Assembly (NCBI GenBank): GCA_913776615.1
Contig: CAJYPK010000025.1
Coordinates: forward strand, 40,150-104,149
Reading direction: 5' to 3'
Length of the DNA: 64,000 bases
Origin: an uncultured Hymenobacter sp.
GTDB lineage: Bacteria; Bacteroidota; Bacteroidia; Cytophagales; Hymenobacteraceae
Position numbers and translations under genes: made by a program
Part shown: piece after piece, positions 9,568-18,423 of the stretch
Layout: each line of letters begins with the position of its first letter
How positions within the stretch are numbered: position 1 is the first letter of the stretch
Notes under the pieces: model-generated
The model's database searches: none
Told to the model about the DNA's origin: nothing
Seen by the model: only the letters and a program-made list of their open reading frames with translations

Positions 9568-10230
9568 ATGCCCAGCCACACCGAGGAAAACTATCTTAAA
9601 ACTATTTACAAGCTAGCCGAGGCCGAGCCGGGGCAGGACGTGAGCACCAACCGCATCGCGGCGGCGCTGGCCACCCGCGCCGCCTCGGTGACGGACATGC
9701 TGCGCCGCCTGGCCGAAAAGGAGCTGCTGGCCTACGAGAAGTACCGGGGCGTGCGCCTCACCACCGAGGGCCAGCGGCTGGCTTTGCTCACCATCCGCAA
9801 GCATCGGCTGTGGGAGGTGTTTCTGGTGCAGCAGCTGGGTTTTAATTGGGACGAGGTACACGAGGTAGCCGAGGAGCTGGAGCACGTACAGTCGCCGCTG
9901 CTGATGCAGCGCCTCGACGCGTTTCTGAATTTCCCGACCCTCGACCCGCACGGCGACCCCATCCCGGCCGAGGACGGGGCCATGCGCCGCCCGGCCCACC
10001 GCCTGCTCGCCGACCTGCCCGTGGGCGGGCGCGGCACCCTCGCCGCCGTGCGCGATACCTCCGCGCCCTTCCTGCAATACCTCGACAAGGTGGGCCTGCC
10101 GCTGGGCGCGCAAGTGCAGGTGCTCAGCCGCGTACCCTTCGACAACTCGCTGGAATTGTGCATTAATGCTGATGCAACGGTGCTGATTTCCGCTGAGGTG
10201 GGGCGTAATCTTTTTCTGGCTACGGAATAG
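9568..10230 (+). CDS. DtxR/MntR-family metal-dependent transcriptional regulator
   Basis: 220 residues. Residues 1-60 form the winged helix (SHTEENYLKTIYKLAE, then the recognition region TRAASVTDMLRRLAEKELL). The dimerisation and metal-binding domain follows (KHRLWEVFLVQQLGFNWDEVHEVAEELEHV, with His and Glu ligands), and the C-terminal part (about 150-220) is FeoA/SH3-like. Such proteins repress Mn or Fe uptake genes when metal is bound. No transporter lies beside it, so its regulon is elsewhere. Confidence 0.9.
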   Translation: MPSHTEENYLKTIYKLAEAEPGQDVSTNRIAAALATRAASVTDMLRRLAEKELLAYEKYRGVRLTTEGQRLALLTIRKHRLWEVFLVQQLGFNWDEVHEVAEELEHVQSPLLMQRLDAFLNFPTLDPHGDPIPAEDGAMRRPAHRLLADLPVGGRGTLAAVRDTSAPFLQYLDKVGLPLGAQVQVLSRVPFDNSLELCINADATVLISAEVGRNLFLATE

Positions 10231-10264
10231 CTTAACAAAAACTATAGCTTGCTCCCTTCCCGTC

Positions 10265-10349
10265 TGTCATGCTGAGCTTGCGAAGCATCTTGTCAGGGTG
10301 GTGCGGCTTATCCAAATGCGATAAGATGCTTCGCAAGCTCAGCATGACA
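10265..10349. repeat. GTCATGCTGAGC-family palindrome, copy 2
   Basis: Perfect 27-base arms at 10265-10291 and 10323-10349. It shares the core word and the ATAAGATGCTT inner motif with copy 1 at 5905-6005. It lies between the DtxR-like gene and mnmE. Confidence 0.93.
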
Positions 10350-10448
10350 AACGTTAGGTAAGACAGTTTAGCCAGATAGCTACTTCCACTCATTGGCTTG
10401 GGTAGAATTCGCCGTCAGCCGTCCCACTTCATTAACCGCCATTCAGAC

Positions 10449-11870
10449 TTGAAACCCGCTTCAATAACCGCCAACCCGTGGTCCGATACCATTGTGGCCC
10501 TCTCTACGCCGCCCGGCGCTGGCGCGCTGGCAGTGGTACGCCTGTCGGGGCCCGAGGCGGTGGCCATCGCCCAGGCGCTGTTTTCCAAGAAGAACCTGGC
10601 CAGCCAGCCGGGGCACACCCTGCACTACGGTACCTTGCGCGACCCCGCCACCGGCCAGATTATTGACGAGGGCGTGCTGGCACTCTACCGGGGGCCGCGC
10701 TCCTACACCCGCGAGGACGTGGTAGAAATCTCCGGCCACGGCTCCGACTTCATCGTGCGGCAGCTGCTGGCGGCGCTGCTGCGGCAGGGTGCCCGGCTGG
10801 CCGAGGCCGGCGAGTTTACCAAGCGGGCCTTCCTCAACGGGGCGCTCGACCTGGCCCAGGCCGAGGCCGTGGCCGACCTCATCGCCGCCGATTCGGCGCT
10901 GAGCCACCAAGTGGCGCTCAACCAGCTGCGCGGCGGCTTCTCGGATGAGCTGCGCGGCCTGCGGGCACAGCTCGTGCAGTTTGCCGCGCTGCTGGAACTG
11001 GAACTGGACTTCGGCGAGGAAGACGTGGAATTTGCCGACCGTACCGGGCTGGCCCGACTGCTGGCCGAGGTGCAGGGCGTGGTGCTGGGGCTGCTGCGCT
11101 CGTTTGAGCTGGGCAACGTGATCAAGAACGGCATTACGACCGTGATTGCCGGCCGGCCCAACGCCGGCAAGTCGACCCTGCTCAACGCCCTGCTGCGCGA
11201 GGAGCGGGCCATCGTGTCGGCCATTCCGGGCACCACCCGCGACTTTATCGAGGATGAGGTGAGCATCGACGGGCTGCGGTTTCGCTTCGTGGACACCGCT
11301 GGCCTACGCGACAACCCGGCCGACGAGGTGGAGGCCATCGGCGTGCGGCGCACCCGCGAGCGCATCGGCCAGGCGGCGCTGCTGCTCTATTTGTTCGACC
11401 TCACCGAGCTCACACCCGCCGAAGTGCAGGCCGACATTGCGGAGCTTACCGCTGCCCTACCCAAGCTGCCGGTGCTGGCCGTGGGCAACAAGCGCGACCT
11501 GGCCAGCCCCGCCGCGCTGGCCGAGTTCCAGGCTTTACACATTGATAACAAGCCCTTACAATTCGTCTCGGCGGCGCAGCGGGTCGGGCTCGACGAGCTG
11601 CAAGCGGCGCTGCTCACCCAGGTGCGCGGCGCGGGGCTGGCGGGCACGGGCTCGGCTACCATCGTGACCAACGTGCGCCACGCCCGCGCCCTCGAAGTAG
11701 CGGCCCAGCACCTGGCGGCCGTGCGCCAGGGCCTCGACGTGGGCCGGGGCACCGAGCTGCTGGCCGCCGACCTGCGCCACGCCCTCGGTGCGCTGGGCGA
11801 GATTACCGGCGAGATTTCATCCGACGACCTGCTCACGAGCATCTTCACCCAGTTTTGCATCGGCAAGTAG
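10449..11870 (+). CDS. mnmE: tRNA uridine-5-carboxymethylaminomethyl modification GTPase MnmE
   Basis: About 473 residues. It starts with the folate-binding TrmE N-domain (DTIVALSTPPGAGALAVVRLSG). The inserted G domain has G1 GRPNAGKST, the G2/G3 region TTRDFIEDE and DTAGLR, and G4 NKRD. The helical C-domain ends in the invariant FCIGK motif (Cys is catalytic). With MnmG it modifies the wobble uridine of several tRNAs. No ATG lies in frame before the conserved start. TTG at 10449 gives 11 extra residues and TTG at 10398 gives 28; I chose the shorter, and the start is uncertain. Confidence 0.93.
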   Translation: MKPASITANPWSDTIVALSTPPGAGALAVVRLSGPEAVAIAQALFSKKNLASQPGHTLHYGTLRDPATGQIIDEGVLALYRGPRSYTREDVVEISGHGSDFIVRQLLAALLRQGARLAEAGEFTKRAFLNGALDLAQAEAVADLIAADSALSHQVALNQLRGGFSDELRGLRAQLVQFAALLELELDFGEEDVEFADRTGLARLLAEVQGVVLGLLRSFELGNVIKNGITTVIAGRPNAGKSTLLNALLREERAIVSAIPGTTRDFIEDEVSIDGLRFRFVDTAGLRDNPADEVEAIGVRRTRERIGQAALLLYLFDLTELTPAEVQADIAELTAALPKLPVLAVGNKRDLASPAALAEFQALHIDNKPLQFVSAAQRVGLDELQAALLTQVRGAGLAGTGSATIVTNVRHARALEVAAQHLAAVRQGLDVGRGTELLAADLRHALGALGEITGEISSDDLLTSIFTQFCIGK

Positions 11871-12068
11871 CTAGCGCGCCTAAAAATCCTTGCAAACGTT
11901 CCCGGGCGAGCTTTTGCGGCCAAACTCTGGCAGTTACGGAAACCTGCGGCCGCCCTTGGCTGTAGTAGAGGGCGGGCCAGCCCGCAAAAATTTCCCGGCT
12001 TACGGCGTGGGCCGTAGCTTAGCGCCTTCAAGAGGCTGCGACTTCATTTCCCTATCCTACCCAACCCA

Positions 12069-13364
<1,296 letters not shown>

Positions 13365-13381
13365 TCGCTACGCTAGCAATA

Positions 13382-13419
13382 AAAAAGGTCTGCCTCCCAA
13401 TCAGGAAGCGGACCTTTTT
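13382..13419 (+). terminator. Terminator after gltA
   Basis: AAAAAGGTC at 13382-13390 pairs with GACCTTTTT at 13411-13419; inner bases TCC/GGA extend the stem. It sits between gltA and the converging DUF4177 gene and can serve both. Confidence 0.8.
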
Positions 13420-13434
13420 GGCTTCTGCCCTACC

Positions 13435-13632
13435 CTACCCCGGCAGCTCGCGCTTGAGAGTAATGAGCAGGCCCGTCATTTGACCGCCCACCCCTGCGGT
13501 GATACCAACCGTTGATACCACTTCCCAGCCTTGGCTCCCTAAGTGGTTGAGGCGTTGGGTGAGTTCTTCGTAGTCGATGCCATTGAAGAATCCTCTTTCA
13601 GGATTGAGCAGGCGGTATTCAAATTTTTTCAT
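13435..13632 (-). CDS. DUF4177-family small protein
   Basis: 65 residues. The pattern KKFEYRLL near the start, the central LNHLGSQGWEVVSTVGI and a final beta-strand (TGLLITLKREL) are typical of DUF4177, a small beta-alpha-beta family of unknown function. The ATG at 13632 gives the usual MKKFEY start; a TTG two codons upstream also exists. Confidence 0.8.
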   Translation of the reverse strand: MKKFEYRLLNPERGFFNGIDYEELTQRLNHLGSQGWEVVSTVGITAGVGGQMTGLLITLKRELPG

Positions 13633-13709
13633 GGTCAAACGACTGTTTTCTAACTGACCGCCGATGCGGACTTGCCATACATCGGCGGCCAGTTGGAAAG
13701 CATTACAGC

Positions 13710-14081
13710 TTACAGGCGGTGGGCCGTGAAATTGGCCCGCAGCTGCTGATAAGCCACGCGCTGGTCGGGGTGCAGCAGGTCGTTGAGCTTCTGCTCGTAG
13801 CGCAGCTGCGCGGCGGCCAACTGGGTATCGCGCACTTCGGCGGGCTCGCCGGCTAGCTCGCGCTCCAGCTCCAGGCGCTCGCTGAGGTATTTCAGGTGCA
13901 GGCGCTTGACGCGCAGGTACTGACCCTCGTTGAGGTGGATGTGGTGGGCCAGCGCCTGGGTGAGCGTAGTAGCCCGCACCTGGATGGCTTTGGGATAATC
14001 CTCGTTAGGCTTCTTACGCGTGGTGGCACTGGCAGTAGCTAGGCTGGCCGTGAGGCAGGCGGCAAGGAGGAGGTTGTTCAT
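13710..14081 (-). CDS. Secreted small helical protein, function unknown
   Basis: 123 residues. A signal peptide covers about residues 1-19 (MNNLLLAACLTASLATASA). The mature part is almost entirely helical with many charged residues (RVKRLHLKYLSERLELERELAGEP, QLRYEQKLNDLLHPDQRVAYQQL). The LHPDQRVAYQQL segment recalls Spy/CpxP-like periplasmic proteins and Bacteroidota proteins of that type, but I see no LTxxQ motif, so the function is open. Confidence 0.7.
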   Translation of the reverse strand: MNNLLLAACLTASLATASATTRKKPNEDYPKAIQVRATTLTQALAHHIHLNEGQYLRVKRLHLKYLSERLELERELAGEPAEVRDTQLAAAQLRYEQKLNDLLHPDQRVAYQQLRANFTAHRL

Positions 14082-14449
14082 TGGTGAAAAGGTGTGAAGG
14101 GTGAAAAAATGACTGTCGCATGGGGTTAAGGATTTGTGTTTAGGTTTTTGCTTCGGAGAACTGAGCCAAACGTACGAGCCTTTTCCAAATAGGACGAAAT
14201 GAGGTCATTTTAGCACTTTTTTCATCGAACGATTTTTCCTGAATTTTACAAAAATCTGATCATCGAGCATTTATCTCCTCCAGAAAAAGCTCCGCTTATT
14301 TCAAAAAAAATGCCCGCACTTCGGCGGGCACTATTTTTTATTCAATAAATCCTACTAAATTTTCACTTATCTCAAGCCTGACTTTAAGTAAAATCGGTCG
14401 TTTTTAGTCGCCGGCCAGCTTACTTCAAGCTTTACTTGAAGTAAGCATT
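14082..14449. other. AT-rich intergenic region
   Basis: About 370 bases with no gene. It is clearly AT-richer than its surroundings (notably 14150-14310). It contains the terminator at 14303-14340 and a perfect 12-base-arm hairpin at 14418-14446, just after the stop of the PorE-like gene. The leader and promoter of the 13710-14081 gene should lie in the left part, but no clear -7 box was found. Confidence 0.6.
14303..14340 (-). terminator. Terminator of the PorE-like gene
   Basis: TGCCCGC (14311-14317) pairs with GCGGGCA (14324-14330). On the minus strand it is followed by a run of eight T. A separate hairpin at 14418-14446 lies closer to the stop codon. Confidence 0.75.
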
Positions 14450-16411
14450 TTACAGGATTCGCAGCTCGATTCGGCGGTTTTGGGCGCGGTGCGCCTCGGT
14501 ATCGTTGCCCGCGAGGGGCTTGGTTTCGCCGTAGCCCTTGGCGCGGAGGCGAGTGGCGGGCACGCCGTGGGCGGTGAGGTAGGTCAGTACGGCCTGGGCG
14601 CGGCGCTGGCTGAGGCTGAGGTTGGCGGCGGGCGTACCCACGTTGTCGGTGTGGCCGGCTACCTCCACGCGCAGGCTGGGGTCTTGGCGCAAAAACTCCA
14701 CGAGGCGGTCGAGTTCGGTGCGCGAGCGGGGCTTGAGAGTGGCCTGGTTGGAGTCGAAGAACAAGTTATTCAGCACCGCGCTGCGGCCGCTCTTGGCCGG
14801 GTCGAGGTAGAGGTCGAGGGTGAGCGGGTCGAACTTCTGCGGCACTGAGTAGTCGAAGCTGAGACTCTTAAGCAGGTAGCCGGGCGCGGAGGCGTACATA
14901 GCGTAGGCCCGGCCCTCGTTGAGCACCACGGTGTACTGGCCGTTTTCGGCGTCGGAGTACACCTGCTGGGTGAGGGCATTGGTACCGAGGTCGAAGAGCT
15001 GCACTACGGCATTGAGCGGCTGCTTGGTCACGGCGTCGAACACGCGCCCCTGGGTATACGTGCTGGTTTCGCGGGCGCGCACGCTGGCGGGCACCTCCGT
15101 GCCGTAGATGCGGATGGCCGGCAGCGCCGTGGCCGGCGCGCCGGGCTGCGGCGGTTCGGAGCGCGTATAGTAGGCCCGCCGGTTGTCGGAGGAGATGTAG
15201 AGCGACGCCTCGTTGGCGAAGGTGTTGAAGGGATAACCCAGGTTGCGCGGAGCGCCCCACTGGCCCTTGGCATCGAGCTCGGAGCGGAAGATGTCGCTGC
15301 TGCCCAGGCCCACGAGGCCATCGGTGGCGTAGTAGAGCGTGGTGCCGCTGGCGTGGATGAAGGGCGCCAGATCATCGCCGGCGGTGTTGATGGGCGCTCC
15401 CACGTTGCGGGCCGGCCCCCAGGTGCCGTCGGCCCCCAGCGTACTCACGTAGATGTCGTAGCCACCCAAGCCGCCGCCGCGCTGCGACGAGAAGTAGAGC
15501 GTCCGGCCGTCGGCCGAGAGCGAGGGCTGCGAGTCCCAGGCCTTGGAGTTGACGAGCAGGCCCAGGTTGCGCGGGGGCGTCCACTTGCTGCCCCGGCGGT
15601 GCGAGATATACAGGTCGCAGCTACCCACGCCGCCCGCCCGGCCGCAGCTCGTGAAGACGAGCGTATTGCCGTCGCCGGAGATGGTCGCGGTGCCCTCGTT
15701 CTCGCGGGAGTTGATTTCGGACGATATCGACTGCGGCGTACCAAACGCGCCATCGGCCCCCACGGTGCTGATGAACACATCCTCATTTTCCTGGCCCACC
15801 TTCTCGGGGTTACGCTGCACCGTGAAGATGAGCGACTTGTTATCAGCCGTGAGCACGGGGAAATACTGGTGGCGAAACTGGTTGAGCGGGGCGGGCAGCA
15901 CCTCGGGCGCGGGGCCGGTGGGGTGCGCCATCGCTTCGGCCGCGAAGTCGCAGTTTTGCAGCTGGCGCTGGGCGAGGGCGACCTTCACCTTGTTGGCGGG
16001 GTTGGTAGCCAGGTAATTGGTATACGCCTGGCGCACGGTGGCGTAGTCGCCCACTTCCATCGCGAGTTTGCCGAGCACTAGGTACTCGGCTGCGTGGCTG
16101 GGCTCCACAGGCAGTTTGCTCAGGCCCTGCTTGTACGACTCATAGGCCCCCGCGTGGTCACCGTTGGTGAGCTGGAGCGAGGCCTTGCGCAGGTAGGGCT
16201 CGCCGTAGGCGGGAAACTTGTCGGTGAGCTGCTGCCACACCAGCAGCGCCTGCTGGGGCTGGCGGTCTTTGTAGTACAGGCTCTGGGCCTTTTCGTACAG
16301 GGCGCGGGCCTTGCCGTCGGTGATGGAAGCCGGCGCCTGCTGGGCAAGCGTAGGCAGGGTAGCCAGGCTGGCGTACAGGCCCAGACCGAGCAGAAACTTG
16401 GGGAGCGTCAT
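14450..16411 (-). CDS. PorE-like protein: TPR, PD40 propeller, CRD and OmpA domains
   Basis: 653 residues. Domains in order: signal peptide (1-22), TPR-like helices (about 28-150), a PD40/WD40-like beta-propeller (about 190-430, with repeated ATISGDGNTLVFTS, PSLSADGRTLYFSSQRGGGLGGYDIY and GTTLYYATDGLVGLGSSDIF blades), a carboxypeptidase-regulatory-like Ig domain (about 455-530, TQGRVFDAVTKQPLNAVVQLFD), and an OmpA peptidoglycan-binding domain (about 545-653; NLFFDSNQATLKP, EVAGHTDNVG, NRRIELRIL). PorE of the type IX secretion system has this order, which suggests an outer-membrane-associated peptidoglycan anchor. Paralogues with the same layout exist outside T9SS, and no por genes are adjacent. 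Confidence 0.85.
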   Translation of the reverse strand: MTLPKFLLGLGLYASLATLPTLAQQAPASITDGKARALYEKAQSLYYKDRQPQQALLVWQQLTDKFPAYGEPYLRKASLQLTNGDHAGAYESYKQGLSKLPVEPSHAAEYLVLGKLAMEVGDYATVRQAYTNYLATNPANKVKVALAQRQLQNCDFAAEAMAHPTGPAPEVLPAPLNQFRHQYFPVLTADNKSLIFTVQRNPEKVGQENEDVFISTVGADGAFGTPQSISSEINSRENEGTATISGDGNTLVFTSCGRAGGVGSCDLYISHRRGSKWTPPRNLGLLVNSKAWDSQPSLSADGRTLYFSSQRGGGLGGYDIYVSTLGADGTWGPARNVGAPINTAGDDLAPFIHASGTTLYYATDGLVGLGSSDIFRSELDAKGQWGAPRNLGYPFNTFANEASLYISSDNRRAYYTRSEPPQPGAPATALPAIRIYGTEVPASVRARETSTYTQGRVFDAVTKQPLNAVVQLFDLGTNALTQQVYSDAENGQYTVVLNEGRAYAMYASAPGYLLKSLSFDYSVPQKFDPLTLDLYLDPAKSGRSAVLNNLFFDSNQATLKPRSRTELDRLVEFLRQDPSLRVEVAGHTDNVGTPAANLSLSQRRAQAVLTYLTAHGVPATRLRAKGYGETKPLAGNDTEAHRAQNRRIELRIL

Positions 16412-16518
16412 AGGGGGTGGGCGGTTCTCAGCCAGCCGGTGGCACGACCGGCTGGGATTTAGTAACAGCCAACGAGCTGAACCGTTCCCCGAGAAGTGCA
16501 AAAAACGACGCCCCGGGG

Positions 16519-17175
16519 CTACGGAATGTCGAGGTACTTGTGGGTTTGTAACGAGACCTGCCAGCGCGGGTTGGCCTTCACGTAGTCGATGAGGGCGGGC
16601 GTCATGCGGGCGGCGCGGCTCCACTCGGGCTGGAGGTAAAGGCGCGTGGTGGGCGGCACGAGGGCGGCGTGCTCCTCGGCCCACTTGAAGTCGCTCTCGT
16701 TGAAGACGATAATCTTCAGCTCGTCGGCGTGGGCCAGCACCTCGGGCAGCGGGGCCTTGAATTTTTTAGGCGATACGCAAATCCAGTCCCAGTTGCCGGA
16801 GAGCGGGTGCGCGCCGCTGGTTTCAATCCAGGTTTGGAAGCCGGCCGCTTGCAGCGCCTTGGTGAGGGGCAGGCAATTGTGCATCAGCGGCTCGCCACCG
16901 GTGATGACCACGTTGCGGCCGGGGTGCTGGCTGGCCGCCGCGACGAGGTCGGCCACGGCGTAGCGGGGGTGCGCATCGGCGTCCCACGACTCCTTCACGT
17001 CGCACCACACGCAGCCCACGTCGCAGCCGCCGAGGCGGATGAAGTAGGCTGCCCGCCCCGTATTAAATCCCTCACCCTGAATGGTATAAAACTGCTCCAT
17101 TACAGGAAGCATTGAAGCTTCCGAAGCAGGTTGCAGAATGGGCAGGGCGGCGAGCAAATCGGTAACGGCAGACAT
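16519..17175 (-). CDS. queE: 7-carboxy-7-deazaguanine synthase (radical SAM)
   Basis: 218 residues. The radical-SAM cysteines are C51, C55 and C58 (CDVGCVWC). The N-terminal MEQFYTIQGEGFNTGRAAYFIRLGGC is the classical QueE start of the SAM domain, and the GGEPL motif follows (VVITGGEPLMH). It converts 6-carboxy-tetrahydropterin to CDG in queuosine (preQ0) synthesis. No queC or queD is adjacent. Start at the ATG at 17175; a TTG two codons upstream is less likely. Confidence 0.92.
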   Translation of the reverse strand: MSAVTDLLAALPILQPASEASMLPVMEQFYTIQGEGFNTGRAAYFIRLGGCDVGCVWCDVKESWDADAHPRYAVADLVAAASQHPGRNVVITGGEPLMHNCLPLTKALQAAGFQTWIETSGAHPLSGNWDWICVSPKKFKAPLPEVLAHADELKIIVFNESDFKWAEEHAALVPPTTRLYLQPEWSRAARMTPALIDYVKANPRWQVSLQTHKYLDIP

Positions 17176-17240
17176 AGGCAATAAAAAAACGGGCGCGACT
17201 TACGTCAACGCCCGGGGCGCGACCGGGGGTTCCGGTCAGT

Positions 17241-17248
17241 CAAATTTA
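17241..17248 (-). promoter_or_regulatory. -7 element for queE
   Basis: On the minus strand TAAATTTG matches TAnnTTTG exactly, 66 bases upstream of the queE start codon. A GC-rich hairpin-prone stretch (17190-17240) lies between it and the gene. Confidence 0.4.
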
Positions 17249-17257
17249 CGAAAGAAA

Positions 17258-17368
17258 GTAGCTTGAGCTTTGTAGTCCGAGCGCGAGCGTAGCGAGCATC
17301 CTGCGCGTGGAGCCGTATGGACGTAACTGCTCGCTGCGCTCGCGCTCGGACTACAAAGTCCAAGCTAC
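17258..17368. repeat. Palindromic repeat abutting the folD stop
   Basis: Arms of 40 bases at 17258-17297 and 17329-17368 with three mismatches. Core words: TTTGTAGTCCGAGCGCGAGC and its complement. The right arm ends on the first base of the folD stop codon, so the element lies directly behind folD. Confidence 0.93.
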
Positions 17369-18270
17369 TACTGCTTCGGGTAAATCTCGCCTTTGGCGGC
17401 GCGCAGGGTATTCAGCAGGAGCATGGCGATGGTCATGGGGCCGACGCCGCCGGGCACCGGCGTGATGCGCGAGGCCAGCGGGGCTACTTCGGCAAAGTTT
17501 ACGTCGCCCTTCAGACTGAAGCCGCTCTTTTTGTTGGCGTCCGTCACGCGGGTGGTGCCTACGTCGATAACTACTGCGCCGGGCTTTACCATATCGGCCG
17601 TGACGAACTCGGGCCGGCCGATGGCGGCTACGATGATGTCGGCCTGGCGCACGATTTCGGGCAGGTTCTTCGTGCGCGAGTGGCATAAAGTAACGGTGCA
17701 GTTAGCCGTCTCTAAGTTCTTAGCCAGCAAGATGCTAACCGGCGTACCCACAATGTTGCTGCGACCAATCACCACGGCGTGCTGGCCACTGGTTTTGATG
17801 CCGGCGCGGGCCATCAGCTCCACGATGCCCGAGGGCGTGGCGGGCAGCAGTGCGGGCAGACCCGCCACCATGCGGCCGAGGTTGGTGGGATGAAAGCCGT
17901 CCACGTCCTTCTCGGGGCGGATGGCCTCAATGACCTTCTCGGCGTCGATGTGCTTGGGCAGCGGCAGCTGCACGATGAAGCCGTCGATGTCGGCATCCTC
18001 GTTGAGGGCGGCCACCTGGGCTAGCAGCTCGGCCTCGGTAATGTCGTCTTCGAAGCGCAGCAGCGTACTGCCGAAGCCCACGCGCTCGCAGGCCAGCACC
18101 TTGTTGCGCACGTAGGTTTCGGAGCCGCCGTCGTGGCCCACGAGGATGGCGGCGAGGTGCGGTACCTTCTGGCCGGCAGCCTTGCGGGCGGCTACCTCGG
18201 CGGCAATTTCAACTTTGATGTCTTCGGCAGTTTGCTTGCCGTCGATGAGATGGGGGGTGCTTTCGGGCAT
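17368..18270 (-). CDS. folD: Methylenetetrahydrofolate dehydrogenase / cyclohydrolase FolD
   Basis: 300 residues, the normal bifunctional length. Visible motifs: the N-terminal [14 protein letters not shown] with catalytic Lys, the QLPLPKHID motif, the NADP-binding [17 protein letters not shown], and the C-terminal [16 protein letters not shown]. It interconverts 5,10-methylene-THF and 10-formyl-THF. The gene stands alone between two palindromic repeats. Confidence 0.97.
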   Translation of the reverse strand: MPESTPHLIDGKQTAEDIKVEIAAEVAARKAAGQKVPHLAAILVGHDGGSETYVRNKVLACERVGFGSTLLRFEDDITEAELLAQVAALNEDADIDGFIVQLPLPKHIDAEKVIEAIRPEKDVDGFHPTNLGRMVAGLPALLPATPSGIVELMARAGIKTSGQHAVVIGRSNIVGTPVSILLAKNLETANCTVTLCHSRTKNLPEIVRQADIIVAAIGRPEFVTADMVKPGAVVIDVGTTRVTDANKKSGFSLKGDVNFAEVAPLASRITPVPGGVGPMTIAMLLLNTLRAAKGEIYPKQ

Positions 18271-18318
18271 TTTAGAGGGAGTGAGGGTTTTATAATAGTT
18301 CTTTTTTTCTTCCTACGT

Positions 18319-18412
18319 CCGTCATGCTGAGCCTGCCGAAGCATCTCGCTCACTTCGTTGCTAAGCCGTTCGACGAAGTGAGCGAGATGCTTCGGCAAGC
18401 TCAGCATGACGG
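18319..18412. repeat. GTCATGCTGAGC-family palindrome, copy 3
   Basis: 40-base arms at 18319-18358 and 18373-18412 with one mismatch and a 14-base loop. The inner part (CGCTCACTTCGT) differs from the other copies, so the outer word is conserved while the stem tip is variable. It lies in the leader of folD and after the MscS gene. Confidence 0.94.
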
Positions 18413-18423
18413 TTATGTTTTAC

